A DNA stretch of 64,000 bases from Olivibacter sp. XZL3. Lineage in GTDB: Bacteria > Bacteroidota > Bacteroidia > Sphingobacteriales > Sphingobacteriaceae. The stretch lies in the NCBI RefSeq assembly GCF_004368405.1, contig NZ_SBJH01000004.1, positions 1 through 64,000 on the forward strand, written 5' to 3'. Each line of letters starts with the position of its first letter. The first letter of the stretch is position 1. Position numbers and translations under genes: made by a program. Positions 23,866 through 33,906 of the stretch are shown piece by piece. The notes beneath the pieces are model-generated. The model saw nothing but the letters and a program-made list of their open reading frames with translations. It was not told the DNA's origin and did no database searches.

Positions 23866-25200
23866 ATGAAATTAGCGGATAAATTTACACTGTGGTTTTT
23901 GGCGATTATTTTATTGGTAACGCCAATCAGTATGTTTACAACCTTGAGTAATATACGCTACCGCATCGATAACTCTGAAATAGAGCGTTTAAAAGCCGTC
24001 AACAATGAAGTGGCGGAACAGTTGAAGGCAGGAATCGCGCCTGACCAATATTCACAGGGGCGGCCAATTGCTATTCAGAAAATAGACGGCATTTTGCCAA
24101 AGGAAAAAGTACAAGTACAAAAACAAAAATGCGACAGCACCGCCTCTGTTACAGACGAGTGCCGCATTACCGTCAGCTCTTACTATACCATTAATGGGGT
24201 CAACTATCAGGTATCTTCTTATAACTATGTCACGCAATCAAACCAGATTCTGAAGGGAATGATTCTAACGGCGATACTAAAAACCTTATTGATTGCTTTA
24301 GCGGTACTACTGACGGTGCGCGTAGTCTCAAAAAAGATCCTATCGCCCTTTAACCAAACGTTAAAAAGTATCCAGAAATTCTCTATCAAAAAAAAGCAAG
24401 CATTGAGGCTTACCGCCACCAATACGAAAGAATTTCAAGAGCTCAATCAGTTTTTAAAAAAAATGACGGATAAGGCTGTAACCGAATATAGTCAGGTGAA
24501 AGAATTCAGTGAAAACGCTTCGCACGAATTACAAACACCTTTAGCAGTCTTGCGCAGCAAGCTGGAACTACTCACCGAGACCGATATTCAACAGAATCAG
24601 GCTTCGCTCATAGCCGATATGCAAAATGCGATTGAAAAACTATCCCGAATCAATCACTCGCTCCTTTTACTGACTAAATTGGAGAATCAAGAATTTGAAG
24701 CGACGACAGCGATAAACTTCACCAAACAGACGACCGAGTTACTTACTATTTATGAGGACAGGATCACCATTAAAGAACTCAAAGTAACGCAACTCATTGA
24801 ACCGAACATAACCGTTAGCATCAACGCGGCATTAGCAGACATGCTTTTTGACAACTTACTTAGCAATGCTATCAGGCATAATGTAAAAAATGGAAGTATC
24901 TTTTTAGAAATAAATCAACAGGGGATCCTCATTAAAAATACCGGGCCCGAACCCGTGTTCCCGACAGAGGAGCTCTTCCAACGCTTTAAGAAAAGCAATC
25001 AATGTAGTAATAGCGTCGGTTTAGGCCTCGCTATCGTTAAACGAATTTGCGAATTGAACAATTTCGACATCCAATATATCTACGAACAAGGGTACCACAT
25101 TGTAAGCGTTCGCTTCGGAAGTCCGGCAGCTGCCACTTCCGCTCAAGCAAATAAAGTAACAACGGAGGAAGCCGGCAATAAAATTGTTACACTGGAATAA
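23866..25200 (+). CDS. sensor histidine kinase (OmpR-type partner)
   Basis: A 444-residue membrane kinase. Two transmembrane helices (about 10-30 and 130-155) flank a short periplasmic domain with two cysteines (QKCDSTASVTDECRI), which may form a disulphide. The HisKA motif is FSENASHELQTPLAVL, with His220; the catalytic part has DMLFDNLLSNAIRHN (N-box) and SVGLGLAIVKRICELN (G-box). Follows the response regulator and precedes the TolC-like gene by 91 bp. The signal is unknown; envelope stress or metal is typical for such pairs. Confidence 0.92.
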   Translation: MKLADKFTLWFLAIILLVTPISMFTTLSNIRYRIDNSEIERLKAVNNEVAEQLKAGIAPDQYSQGRPIAIQKIDGILPKEKVQVQKQKCDSTASVTDECRITVSSYYTINGVNYQVSSYNYVTQSNQILKGMILTAILKTLLIALAVLLTVRVVSKKILSPFNQTLKSIQKFSIKKKQALRLTATNTKEFQELNQFLKKMTDKAVTEYSQVKEFSENASHELQTPLAVLRSKLELLTETDIQQNQASLIADMQNAIEKLSRINHSLLLLTKLENQEFEATTAINFTKQTTELLTIYEDRITIKELKVTQLIEPNITVSINAALADMLFDNLLSNAIRHNVKNGSIFLEINQQGILIKNTGPEPVFPTEELFQRFKKSNQCSNSVGLGLAIVKRICELNNFDIQYIYEQGYHIVSVRFGSPAAATSAQANKVTTEEAGNKIVTLE

Positions 25201-25291
25201 AAATTTAATAAATATTTAGGCCAGTCCTTCAAATTCTCTTCAAAATTATTCCTCAATTTCACAAAAGATACTAACAACACTTTAATTTTTT

Positions 25292-26707
25292 GTGAAATCT
25301 TCATTCCGTTGGATAATTAGGTATTGCATCTCAAGCCTTTTATCGTTAATACTAGCACAACACACTTGGGCACAGCAAAAATTGTCTCTTAAACAGGCCC
25401 TTGAATTAGCCGTTAACAATTATGGAAGTGTAAAAGCGAAGGCAAATTACGCTAAAGCATCTCTTTCGTCGGTTGAACAATCTAAACGAGATTATCTCCC
25501 TAACCTAACGCTATCTGCACAACAGGATTATGGAACCGTCAATGGCCAGAATGGACCCCTTTACGGCTTTGGCGGATTTGGAGTCAGTTCCTCGGGCTTG
25601 CCTTTGGCCAACCAGAACTGGAATGCAGCTTTTGGCTCGCTTTATTTAGCCAATGTTAATTGGGAGTTCTTTGCGTTCGGAAAAGCCAAAGAGCGGATCA
25701 AGGTAGCCCAAGAAGTGGCCGAACGAGATCAGATGGATTTGCAACAGGAACTCTTTAATCATCAAATTAAAGTTTCAGCGGCCTATCTAAATTTATTAGC
25801 AGCACAAAAGCTAACGCTTTCCTATAAAAAAAACTTACTCCGCGCCGACACCTTCCGGCAGGTGGTGGTCACGCGCGCACTGAACGGACTTATTGCGGGT
25901 GTAGACTCCTCTTTAGCGAATGCGGAGGTCTCCAACGCAAAAATCGCCTTTACTAACGCGAAGAATTTTGAACAAGAGCAAAGCAACCAATTAGCCCAAC
26001 TGATGGGTGTTCCGCCTGCCGAGTTTACCTTAGACAGTTTCTTCATTTCACATGTCCCTGTAGGCATCGAACAGACAACGGATAGCGATGTAACTAAACA
26101 TCCCACGTTACGCTGGTATCAGTCGCGCATCGCCGTTGGAGAAGAACAAAAGAAATATTTAAAGACTTTATATTATCCTTCCCTTTCGCTCGTTGGTGTT
26201 TTTCAGACGAGAGGCTCTGGTTTCCATAGCGACTACGCCAGTAATCAGCAGTCATATACCACCAATTACTTTGATGGTATACGGCCAACCCGATCGAACT
26301 ACCTTATTGGCATCGGGCTAACCTGGAACCTAACCCAACCGCTTCGCGTTTCCAAACAAGTGAAGGCGCAAAGCTTTACAAACGATGCGCTGACAAATGA
26401 ATTTGAACTGGCAAATCAGCAAATTCATGCACAATTGATACTGGCCGATACAAAAATTGAAAACGCATTAAGCAACTATAATGAAGTACCAACGCAGGTT
26501 AAGGCGGCATCTGATGCGTTTTTGCAAAAATCAGTACTCTATAAAAACGGACTCACCAACTTAGTCGACGTAACACAAGCACTTTATGCGTTGATACGTG
26601 CGGAGACAGACCGAGACATTGCCTACAATAATGTTTGGCAAGCCTTATTGTATAAGGCAGCAGCTTCCGGCGATTTCAGCTTATTTGTTGATAAGGTAAC
26701 GCCTTAG
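25292..26707 (+). CDS. TolC-family outer membrane efflux protein
   Basis: A 471-residue TolC-like channel protein. The start is GTG (gtgaaatcttca); no ATG gives the signal peptide (hydrophobic CISSLLSLILAQHTWAQ, cleavage after AQHTWA). The mature part has two OEP repeats with long amphipathic helices (SLKQALELAVNNYGSV and KQALRLA-like elements in both halves, YKNGLTNLVDVTQALYALIRAETDRDIAY at the end). It forms the outer membrane duct of the tripartite pump encoded downstream. Confidence 0.9.
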   Translation: MKSSFRWIIRYCISSLLSLILAQHTWAQQKLSLKQALELAVNNYGSVKAKANYAKASLSSVEQSKRDYLPNLTLSAQQDYGTVNGQNGPLYGFGGFGVSSSGLPLANQNWNAAFGSLYLANVNWEFFAFGKAKERIKVAQEVAERDQMDLQQELFNHQIKVSAAYLNLLAAQKLTLSYKKNLLRADTFRQVVVTRALNGLIAGVDSSLANAEVSNAKIAFTNAKNFEQEQSNQLAQLMGVPPAEFTLDSFFISHVPVGIEQTTDSDVTKHPTLRWYQSRIAVGEEQKKYLKTLYYPSLSLVGVFQTRGSGFHSDYASNQQSYTTNYFDGIRPTRSNYLIGIGLTWNLTQPLRVSKQVKAQSFTNDALTNEFELANQQIHAQLILADTKIENALSNYNEVPTQVKAASDAFLQKSVLYKNGLTNLVDVTQALYALIRAETDRDIAYNNVWQALLYKAAASGDFSLFVDKVTP

Positions 26708-26758
26708 GATTTATTGTCCCGTACAAAAAATAGTTAAAAAGTATTTAAATAAATCACT

Positions 26759-29700
26759 ATGAATTTAATTCGCTTTGCATTACGTAAACCCATAACCATT
26801 ATGGTTATAGTAGCAGGGCTATTTTTCTTTGGAATAAAAGCAGTTACTTCCATTAAGATCGATATCTTCCCTAAACTTGACATGCCTGTAATTTATATCT
26901 CTCACCCATTTACAGGCTACACTCCGGAACAAATGGAGTCGTTCTTCGCCAAGCAATATGTCAATATACTCCTATACACGAATGGTTTAAAAAGTATAGA
27001 GACGAAAAATATTCAAGGCCTTACCTTAATGAAGCTGAATTTCTATCCCGGCACAAATATGGCCCAGGCGGCGGCTGAACTGGCCTCTTTCACCAATCGT
27101 ATTCAGGCAATTTTTCCACCAGGGTCCAACCCGCCGTTTATCATCCGTTTTGATGCTTCTACATTGCCGGTTGGCCAGCTGGTGCTCAGCAGTAAAAGCA
27201 GAAGCAACAACGAGCTGGCCGACTTAGCCAACACCTATGTCCGCTCCTCGTTTACATCCATCAGCGGTTTAGTGGCTCCTCCCCCGTTTGGAGGAAACGT
27301 CCGAACCATCGTAATCAAAGCCGACCCAGCCTTACTGAGGTCTCATAACATGACTCCCGACCAACTGGTAGAAGCTTTGAAGTTAAATAATCAAACGGCC
27401 CCATCGGGGAATGTACGCATAGGCGATAAAAACTACATTACGCCAACCAATACCACCATTAAGGATGTACGCGATTTTGAAAACATTCCGCTCTTTAAAA
27501 GCGGCGTACAAAACTTGTATTTAAGGGATGTGGCAACCGTAGAGGACGCTGCCGACATTACTTCCGGCTATGCATTGGTAAACGGCAAACGCTCCGTTTA
27601 TCTGAACGTAGCGAAAAGTGCAGATGCCTCTACATGGGAGGTTGTCCAGAAGTTAAAAGCAGCGGTTCCAAAAATACAAAGCCAACTACCTGAAGACGTT
27701 CAAGTGAGCTACGAATTCGATCAGTCGGTTTATGTGATGAATGCTGTAATGAGCTTATTGACCGAAGGCGCCATTGGAGCCATACTCACAGGCTTAATGG
27801 TCATTTTGTTCCTTGGCGATTTACGAGGGGCACTCATTGTCATTTTAACCATTCCAACATCCATTATATCGGGCGTTTTATTCCTTAACCTCTTCGGACA
27901 GACCATCAATATCATGACACTCAGCGGCCTTGCCCTAGCGATTGGTATATTGGTAGACGAAAGTACCGTGACCATCGAAAACATTCACCAACATCTTGAT
28001 ATGGGCAAACCAAAAGCCTTAGCTATTTGGGATGCCTGTAAGGAGATCGCCTTCCCTAAGCTCTTAATCCTCTTTTGTATTTTAGCCGTATTTGCACCCG
28101 CCTTTACTATGGGTGGCATACCGGGATCGCTGTTCCTCCCTTTAGCCTTGGCGATTGGCTTTAGTATGATTGTTTCTTATTTCCTAGCTCAAACCTTCGT
28201 CCCTATAATGGCGAATTGGATTATGAAAGCAAAACATCACAAAAAAGCAGATGGATCAGACCTGAGCGATGCGGAAGAGCTTAAATTAGCAGGGCTATCA
28301 GTTGACAGTCGCCACGCACAGGCGGAACAAAAAATCGCAGCAGCGGAGGCGATCGATCGTGACGGCGATAATAAAGTCGGATATTTTGAAAAGCTACGCA
28401 TGCGCTATTTACGTTTTATTGAACGGCTTATGCCTTACAGGAAACCTATCGTTGTCGCCTATCTACTGGTTATTTGCGGCTTAGCAAGTATACTGATGAT
28501 GCAAATCGGCCGAGATGTATTGCCGAAAGTGAACGGTAGCCAATTTCAGGTTCGCTTACGTGCACCGGAGGGCACACGGATTGAAGAAACAGAGCGGAAA
28601 ACGAATAAAGCAATCGAGGCAATTAAAGCGCTTGTCGGACCGGAAAACGTCTCAATTACATCTACCTATGTTGGACTCCATCCCTCGCTTTTCTCTACCA
28701 GCCCCATTTATCTGTGGATGGCTGGCCCCCACGAATCCGTTATTCAAGTAGCACTGAACGAGCATTATAAAACGGATCTGGATGAGCTGAAAGAGAACAT
28801 TAGAGCAGCCTTCTTGAAAGACCTACCGGAAATAACGCCATCCTTCGAACCGATTGAGTTAACCGACAAAATCTTAAGTCAGGGCTCTCCAACCCCCATC
28901 GAGGTTAGATTCTCTGGAAGGAATAAGAAGCAGAGCGAAGCCTTTGCTCAAAAGCTCATTAAGAAACTAAATGAAATAGAATACCTCAGAGACGTACAGT
29001 TGGGCCAGTCAACTAAATATCCGTCGATCAACATTTCCGTTGACCGGATGAGGGCTTCGCAAGTGGGCGTGGACATGAACGACATCACCAGGTCGCTAAT
29101 TGCTTCTACGTCATCGTCCCGATATACCGATAAAAACATCTGGATTGACCAACGCATCGGCAACAGCTACAGTGTACAAGTTCAGATTCCGGAGAGCAAA
29201 ATGAACAGCATCAGCGAAATCAATGAAATCCCATTATTGAAAAATGCGTCTAGACCGGTATTGGGTGACGTTGCTACCATTACATCCGGCACCACTTACG
29301 GCGAAACAGACAATTTGGGCGCCATGCCGATGTTATCGGTAACGGCCAATATAAATCAACGGGACTTAGGCAGTGCATCCAAAGAAGTACAAAAGGCGAT
29401 CGACTCCTTGGGAGAGTTGCCGCGGGGATTGGAGGTGGAACTGATCGGATTAAGCAATACATTGACGGAAACGATGGACAGCCTAGAAAGCGGCCTCCTT
29501 GTGGCTATTATCGTCATATTCCTCATGTTAGCCGCAAACTTTCAATCCTTCAAAGTGTCGGCCATTGTATTAGCCACCGTACCGGCAGTTATCTTAGGTT
29601 CAATTGGCCTTTTGTTACTAACAGGATCTACCTTAAATTTGCAATCATATATGGGGATGATTATGTCAGTTGGTGTATCGATATCGAATGCCGTTCTGTT

Positions 29701-30037
29701 AATTACTAATGCAGAAGAGATAAGAAGAACCACCGGCAATGCTGTTTCTTCCGCTACAGGCGCTGCTTCGCTGCGACTACGGCCTATTGTTATGACGGCC
29801 TTGGCTATGGTTGTCGGAATGATTCCGATGGCAAGCGGATTAGGCGAAGCGGGCGATCAATCATCACCATTAGGCCGAGCGGTTATAGGTGGACTCATCG
29901 CGTCTACTTTTGCCGCACTATTCATTCTACCGTTGGTATTTGCCTGGGGACAAAGCAAAAGTAGCACACAAAGTGTTTCGCTGGATCCAGAAGACGAAGA
30001 AAGTATTCACTACATCCCATCCACCACTAAAAATTAA
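26759..30037 (+). CDS. RND efflux permease with EF-hand-like loop
   Basis: A 1092-residue inner-membrane RND transporter of the AcrB/MexB fold: N-terminal helix, two large periplasmic loops and twelve helices. Motifs include GLALAIGILVDESTVTIENIHQH in TM4 (Asp-Glu where HAE pumps often have Asp-Asp), FAPAFTMGGIPGSLFLPLALAIGFSMIVSY, and MTALAMVVGMIPMASGLGEAGDQSSPLGRAVIGG near the end. The cytoplasmic linker between TM6 and TM7 is unusually long and polar and contains DRDGDNKVGYFE (residues 533-544), which fits an EF-hand calcium loop. Pump genes are ordered TolC, RND, fusion protein, unlike the usual fusion-RND-TolC order. Substrate unknown. Confidence 0.92.
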   Translation: MNLIRFALRKPITIMVIVAGLFFFGIKAVTSIKIDIFPKLDMPVIYISHPFTGYTPEQMESFFAKQYVNILLYTNGLKSIETKNIQGLTLMKLNFYPGTNMAQAAAELASFTNRIQAIFPPGSNPPFIIRFDASTLPVGQLVLSSKSRSNNELADLANTYVRSSFTSISGLVAPPPFGGNVRTIVIKADPALLRSHNMTPDQLVEALKLNNQTAPSGNVRIGDKNYITPTNTTIKDVRDFENIPLFKSGVQNLYLRDVATVEDAADITSGYALVNGKRSVYLNVAKSADASTWEVVQKLKAAVPKIQSQLPEDVQVSYEFDQSVYVMNAVMSLLTEGAIGAILTGLMVILFLGDLRGALIVILTIPTSIISGVLFLNLFGQTINIMTLSGLALAIGILVDESTVTIENIHQHLDMGKPKALAIWDACKEIAFPKLLILFCILAVFAPAFTMGGIPGSLFLPLALAIGFSMIVSYFLAQTFVPIMANWIMKAKHHKKADGSDLSDAEELKLAGLSVDSRHAQAEQKIAAAEAIDRDGDNKVGYFEKLRMRYLRFIERLMPYRKPIVVAYLLVICGLASILMMQIGRDVLPKVNGSQFQVRLRAPEGTRIEETERKTNKAIEAIKALVGPENVSITSTYVGLHPSLFSTSPIYLWMAGPHESVIQVALNEHYKTDLDELKENIRAAFLKDLPEITPSFEPIELTDKILSQGSPTPIEVRFSGRNKKQSEAFAQKLIKKLNEIEYLRDVQLGQSTKYPSINISVDRMRASQVGVDMNDITRSLIASTSSSRYTDKNIWIDQRIGNSYSVQVQIPESKMNSISEINEIPLLKNASRPVLGDVATITSGTTYGETDNLGAMPMLSVTANINQRDLGSASKEVQKAIDSLGELPRGLEVELIGLSNTLTETMDSLESGLLVAIIVIFLMLAANFQSFKVSAIVLATVPAVILGSIGLLLLTGSTLNLQSYMGMIMSVGVSISNAVLLITNAEEIRRTTGNAVSSATGAASLRLRPIVMTALAMVVGMIPMASGLGEAGDQSSPLGRAVIGGLIASTFAALFILPLVFAWGQSKSSTQSVSLDPEDEESIHYIPSTTKN
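28355..28390 (+). other. EF-hand-like loop coding segment in RND gene
   Basis: Codons for D-R-D-G-D-N-K-V-G-Y-F-E: Asp at loop positions 1, 3 and 5, a hydrophobic residue at 8 and Glu at 12 as in calcium-binding EF loops. Position 6, usually Gly, is Asn. A second acidic stretch (ADGSDLSDAEE) lies 30 residues earlier. Confidence 0.45.
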
Positions 30038-30049
30038 AAAAATTACGAT

Positions 30050-31168
30050 ATGAAGTCTTACAGATTTGTTTTATTAGCCAGCGGCTTGTTTAGCATAGCC
30101 TGCCTGTTCGCTCGCTGTACTTCGCCTGTCCAGAAGGCTGAAGCCGAGAACCAGAAAACAAAAGAGGACGACACTTCTTTGGAAACATTCAAATTATCCA
30201 AAGGGCAGCTGTCATCTTCCATTAAGATCCCAGGTGAATTAATCGCTTACCAACAAGTGGATTTATACGCAAAAGTGAATAGTTTTGTAAAAAAGCTACA
30301 TGCAGATGTAGGCAGCGTGGTGTCCGCAGGACAGATCCTTGCGACCATGGAAGCGCCTGAGCTAAACTCCCAACTGGCCGGCGCGGAATCGCGACTGAAA
30401 TCCCAGGAGGCGGTCTATTTAGCAAGTAAAGCGACTTATCAGCGACTATTGGAAACCAGTAAGACTCCCGGCACTGTATCACAAAACGACCTAGACCTTG
30501 CCTTGGCCAAGCAGAACTCTGATCTTGCCCAACTGAAAGCGGCACAGGCCGCCTTTCGCGAAGTTGGTGACACGCGAAACTACCTGGAAATTAGAGCGCC
30601 ATTCTCTGGCATCATAACGGCCAGAAATGTAAGCACCGGTGCTTATGTCGGTCCTTCGGGCAAAGGCTCCGAAGCACCGATCTTTACCTTGCAAGAACAA
30701 AATAAGTTACGTTTGGTAGTCAGCGTACCCGAACTGTATTCAGCGTATCTAAACAAACAAAAGGAAGTTACTTTTTCGGTAAAAGCTTTACCGAATGAGC
30801 TCTTTAAGGCAAAGGTTGCCAGATTGGCTGGAGCCTTAGACGCGCGTCTCCGCTCACAACGCATTGAAATGGATGTCAACAATAGCGGTAAGCAGCTCCT
30901 TCCGGGGATGATTACTGAGGTGGAGATTCCGCTGACAGGAAATGAAAACAACTTCGTTGTACCTACCGAAGCGGTACTGAATTCTACCCTAGGAACCTAT
31001 GTAATCAAAGTAGAACATGATAGCACGAAATGGGTACCCGTTAGCGTTGGCCGACAAGCGGATGGAAAATCAGAGGTCTTCGGCCCGCTGGATGAGTCAG
31101 TTCAATTGGTCAAATTAGCAACCGAAGAGATACGAGATAACGAGCCGATAAATGGAAAGTTAAATTAA
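30050..31168 (+). CDS. RND periplasmic adaptor (membrane fusion protein)
   Basis: A 372-residue HlyD/AcrA-type adaptor. The N-terminus is a signal sequence with Cys residues (ACLFARC), so the protein is probably a lipoprotein, although Arg just before the second Cys is unusual. The lipoyl-like part reads VDLYAKVNSFVKKLHADVGSVVSAGQILATM, followed by a short coiled-coil hairpin (AESRLKSQEAVYLASKATYQRLL...) and the second lipoyl half LEIRAPFSGIITARNVSTGAYVG. The beta-barrel region has LRLVVSVPELYSAY. It joins the RND pump to the TolC-like channel and is the last gene of the five-gene unit. Confidence 0.9.
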   Translation: MKSYRFVLLASGLFSIACLFARCTSPVQKAEAENQKTKEDDTSLETFKLSKGQLSSSIKIPGELIAYQQVDLYAKVNSFVKKLHADVGSVVSAGQILATMEAPELNSQLAGAESRLKSQEAVYLASKATYQRLLETSKTPGTVSQNDLDLALAKQNSDLAQLKAAQAAFREVGDTRNYLEIRAPFSGIITARNVSTGAYVGPSGKGSEAPIFTLQEQNKLRLVVSVPELYSAYLNKQKEVTFSVKALPNELFKAKVARLAGALDARLRSQRIEMDVNNSGKQLLPGMITEVEIPLTGNENNFVVPTEAVLNSTLGTYVIKVEHDSTKWVPVSVGRQADGKSEVFGPLDESVQLVKLATEEIRDNEPINGKLN

Positions 31169-31197
31169 TTCTCTCGCGTCGTAATCGCACCTTCGAA

Positions 31198-31229
31198 AGC
31201 TATCGCCGAATAATTGTTGGGCGATAGCT
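31198..31229. terminator. hairpin at end of efflux operon
   Basis: Arms agctatcgcc and ggcgatagct around a 12-base loop, followed by ctctctgttt. Weak T-run, but the place between convergent genes fits a terminator. Confidence 0.55.
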
Positions 31230-31269
31230 CTCTGTTTACCGGGCGCGCATACTAATCTGATACGAGGCG

Positions 31270-31848
31270 CTAGGGCCTCAAAAACCCCATACCAAAGGCC
31301 GTCCCCATCCCCAGGACGGCCCCCGCCGCTACGTCAGATGGATTGTGAACGCCTAAATACATTCGGGAGTAACCGACTGTTCCCGCCCAAAGGAATGAGG
31401 GCGCAATGACATACCATTTCGGATAAGCGCGGGACAAAGCCGTAGCGGTACTAAAGGAGGCAGAAGTATGGCCGGAAGGAAAAGAATAGCTTGTGGGTTC
31501 GTAAACCGCCGTAAATCCGACGTGAACGATAAAAGGCCGCGGTCTTTTAAACACCTTTTTTAATCCGAAGTTAAGCAGCGCAGTAATCGCCGTACTGCTG
31601 GCAATGTAAGCCGCATTTTGCCGCATATCTTTATTCTGATCGATTACACCCGCAACAAACACGCCGGCGGGTATGGCCGCATTAACGTAGTTATTCGCAT
31701 CTGAAATAGTGCGCATTACTTTCGTCTGTTGTTCGCTCCTTTTCGCAGCCATATTCTCCAGAATCCGTAGATCTATCTTGTCGATGGTCGACTGTCCGAA
31801 TGACTGACCGGAAAACAGCAATAAAAATATAAAAATGGGGTATTTCAT
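31270..31848 (-). CDS. PAP2-family phosphatase
   Basis: A 192-residue membrane or exported phosphatase. An N-terminal signal (MKYPIFIFLLLFSGQSFGQ) is followed by the three PAP2 motifs: KKVFKRPRP, SYSFPSGHTSASF and SRMYLGVHNPSDVAAG. Members dephosphorylate undecaprenyl pyrophosphate, phosphatidic acid or PGP. The ATG at 31848 is preferred to a TTG four codons upstream. It is read on the minus strand, downstream of the M14 gene. Confidence 0.9.
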   Translation of the reverse strand: MKYPIFIFLLLFSGQSFGQSTIDKIDLRILENMAAKRSEQQTKVMRTISDANNYVNAAIPAGVFVAGVIDQNKDMRQNAAYIASSTAITALLNFGLKKVFKRPRPFIVHVGFTAVYEPTSYSFPSGHTSASFSTATALSRAYPKWYVIAPSFLWAGTVGYSRMYLGVHNPSDVAAGAVLGMGTAFGMGFLRP

Positions 31849-31915
31849 AACATGCAGCAAAGGTTGTTAAATCCTATTCAATAGGGCTTTAATGCCCAAC
31901 TCCAATTAAGCCAGC

Positions 31916-33640
31916 TCAATCGATTAGCCGACCAACAGGATACAGCAGGTGCGTTTTTTCATAATACGGAGACTGCTTATAAATCCAATCGAGCTGTGCC
32001 CTACCATTCTTTCCCAAAGCAGGATCTTCTTTTTTGGCGTTCTCAAACGCAGTTCTAAGTGCTTCATCACTTTTCAAAAGCCGCGCTGCCTCGTCTTCAA
32101 AAATATATGCCGAAAAGTGTTCCTTCTGCCCTAACACCGCATCAAAAAAGTTCCAGCTAAAATAAGAATCGACCGCCTGCGGCTCCAGTGTTTCCACAAT
32201 ATATCGGTTCATCGCTTGATCCGTTTTTACCAGTACATCCCCTGCATAAAACGGCACTGTCATTCGCTTCGCTGTCAGTTCGACATCACTATGTACATAA
32301 TGCCCTTCAAAAGGAGCTTTTAGCGTATTGAACTTTTTGATATAATACATTTCGAGCTCCAGGGTAGTATCTCTATCAAACGGCTGCATTTTTACGCCGT
32401 TCAACGCCAGGAGTCGCAACACCTTTTCGTAGGCTTGAGGAATTACATAAGCTATGGGCTTCTTCACCTCCACTTTTGGCTTATAGCGGTCATACAGCCT
32501 GATCTTTTTAGTAAATGGCTTGCTGCGATCGTAATATAAGCGAGGCTGTCCACTTACTTCGCTGGGCCGATATAAAGCCTCATATCCGTAAAAATCGATA
32601 GCACTGTAATTCAGCGTGTCGAGCGTCCAAGTTAGCGGAAAAACCGTATGCTCCTTAACCGCTCGCTTCGCTTCTGCCCTCACTTCCAATAATCGCGCTC
32701 CCTGTTCATCGGTAATATCGATCAAATGTTTCATTAGCGCATAGGTCGACCGCACACGTTGCGTAAAGGGTTTCCACATATGGGTCTCCGGCATGTAAGC
32801 GATGGTGTTGTGCAATGCAGCATATCCCGTAGAGTAGCGTGGGTTTTCCAGAAACGAAACGATGCCCGATTCCGGCGTTTCGCCGCGCGGATCAACATAG
32901 GGTACCAACCTGTAGCCGTCCACCCCCATTCGCTGATATAACTCTTCTGTATAGTTTTTGAGCATATAAGACGATAAAACCGGATTTAGCTTATCGCGTT
33001 GTGTATCGATCAACGTCATGATATACTGGTAATCGGCCCCATTACTCGCATGGTTGTCCATAAATACATCTGGATCCCATGTATTGAATATCTCCTGAAA
33101 TGCCCACGAGTTATGGCTATCCGTTTTGATGAAGTCGCGGTTCAAATCGAGATGCTGCCGATTTCCCCGAAAGCCATATTGTTCAGGTCCATTCTGGTTG
33201 ACCCGCGATACGCCCCGGTTCAACATACCGTCGATATTATATACTGGAATGAAGCACAACACCACTTTATCAGGAACAGCGTCGTTTGCCAATAAATCGC
33301 GGATCAGCATCATGGATGCATCAATTCCCTCCGGTTCCCCGGGATGGATTCCATTATTAAAAAGAATGACGCTTTTACCCTTTTTTCGAATACTAGCCGG
33401 ATCAAAATCGCCATCCTTCGATAATACCATTAACTGTAAGGGCTTACCTACATCCGTATTACCGAAAGTAAATAGTTTAGCTTCCTTATAACCGCTATCC
33501 AATCGACGATAAAAACTCAACACTTCCGTATAGGTAGCAGTACGATTATGGGCACTGTCCAACTCAAAGGTAATATGCTGAGCTCGAATCGAAAGAGAGC
33601 ACAACAGCGAAAAAGTTAGGAAGATAAAGTATCTAAGCAT
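31916..33640 (-). CDS. secreted M14-family zinc carboxypeptidase-like protein
   Basis: A 574-residue exported protein with a signal peptide (MLRYFIFLTFSLLCSLSIRAQ). M14 metal ligands are in NNGIHPGEPEGIDASM (HxxE) and DNHASNGADYQ (His). The substrate region has NRQHLDLNRDFIK. A long C-terminal part of more than 250 residues with IAYVIPQAYEKVLRLLALNGVK and PLTWTLDTL is shared by Bacteroidota M14 proteins and is of unknown role. Probably acts on peptides in the periplasm or medium. Confidence 0.85.
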   Translation of the reverse strand: MLRYFIFLTFSLLCSLSIRAQHITFELDSAHNRTATYTEVLSFYRRLDSGYKEAKLFTFGNTDVGKPLQLMVLSKDGDFDPASIRKKGKSVILFNNGIHPGEPEGIDASMMLIRDLLANDAVPDKVVLCFIPVYNIDGMLNRGVSRVNQNGPEQYGFRGNRQHLDLNRDFIKTDSHNSWAFQEIFNTWDPDVFMDNHASNGADYQYIMTLIDTQRDKLNPVLSSYMLKNYTEELYQRMGVDGYRLVPYVDPRGETPESGIVSFLENPRYSTGYAALHNTIAYMPETHMWKPFTQRVRSTYALMKHLIDITDEQGARLLEVRAEAKRAVKEHTVFPLTWTLDTLNYSAIDFYGYEALYRPSEVSGQPRLYYDRSKPFTKKIRLYDRYKPKVEVKKPIAYVIPQAYEKVLRLLALNGVKMQPFDRDTTLELEMYYIKKFNTLKAPFEGHYVHSDVELTAKRMTVPFYAGDVLVKTDQAMNRYIVETLEPQAVDSYFSWNFFDAVLGQKEHFSAYIFEDEAARLLKSDEALRTAFENAKKEDPALGKNGRAQLDWIYKQSPYYEKTHLLYPVGRLID

Positions 33641-33906
33641 TTCTATTTTGATAAGTGTTTTATTTTATGATTTCACGATATCGGACTGAACTGGATTCCT
33701 TCTGCGGTCTAATAATTAAATTAAACGGCAAACAGGAAATATACCTTTCACGCGCAAAATGAAACGTTTCTGAACACATGCCGGTTTCATAAAAAGCTTT
33801 AAAAGTTCTAAACCGCTTCGGATTAAGCATCGCAATCTTATTATATGACCAACACAAAAAACCATTTGAGTCACAAAATAAACAAAACCAAGCATTAGTT
33901 AGGCTT

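Noticed and set aside
33660-33857. 65-residue minus-strand ORF between the M14 and fabF genes
   Set aside because: No start signal, cysteine-rich random-looking composition, no family.
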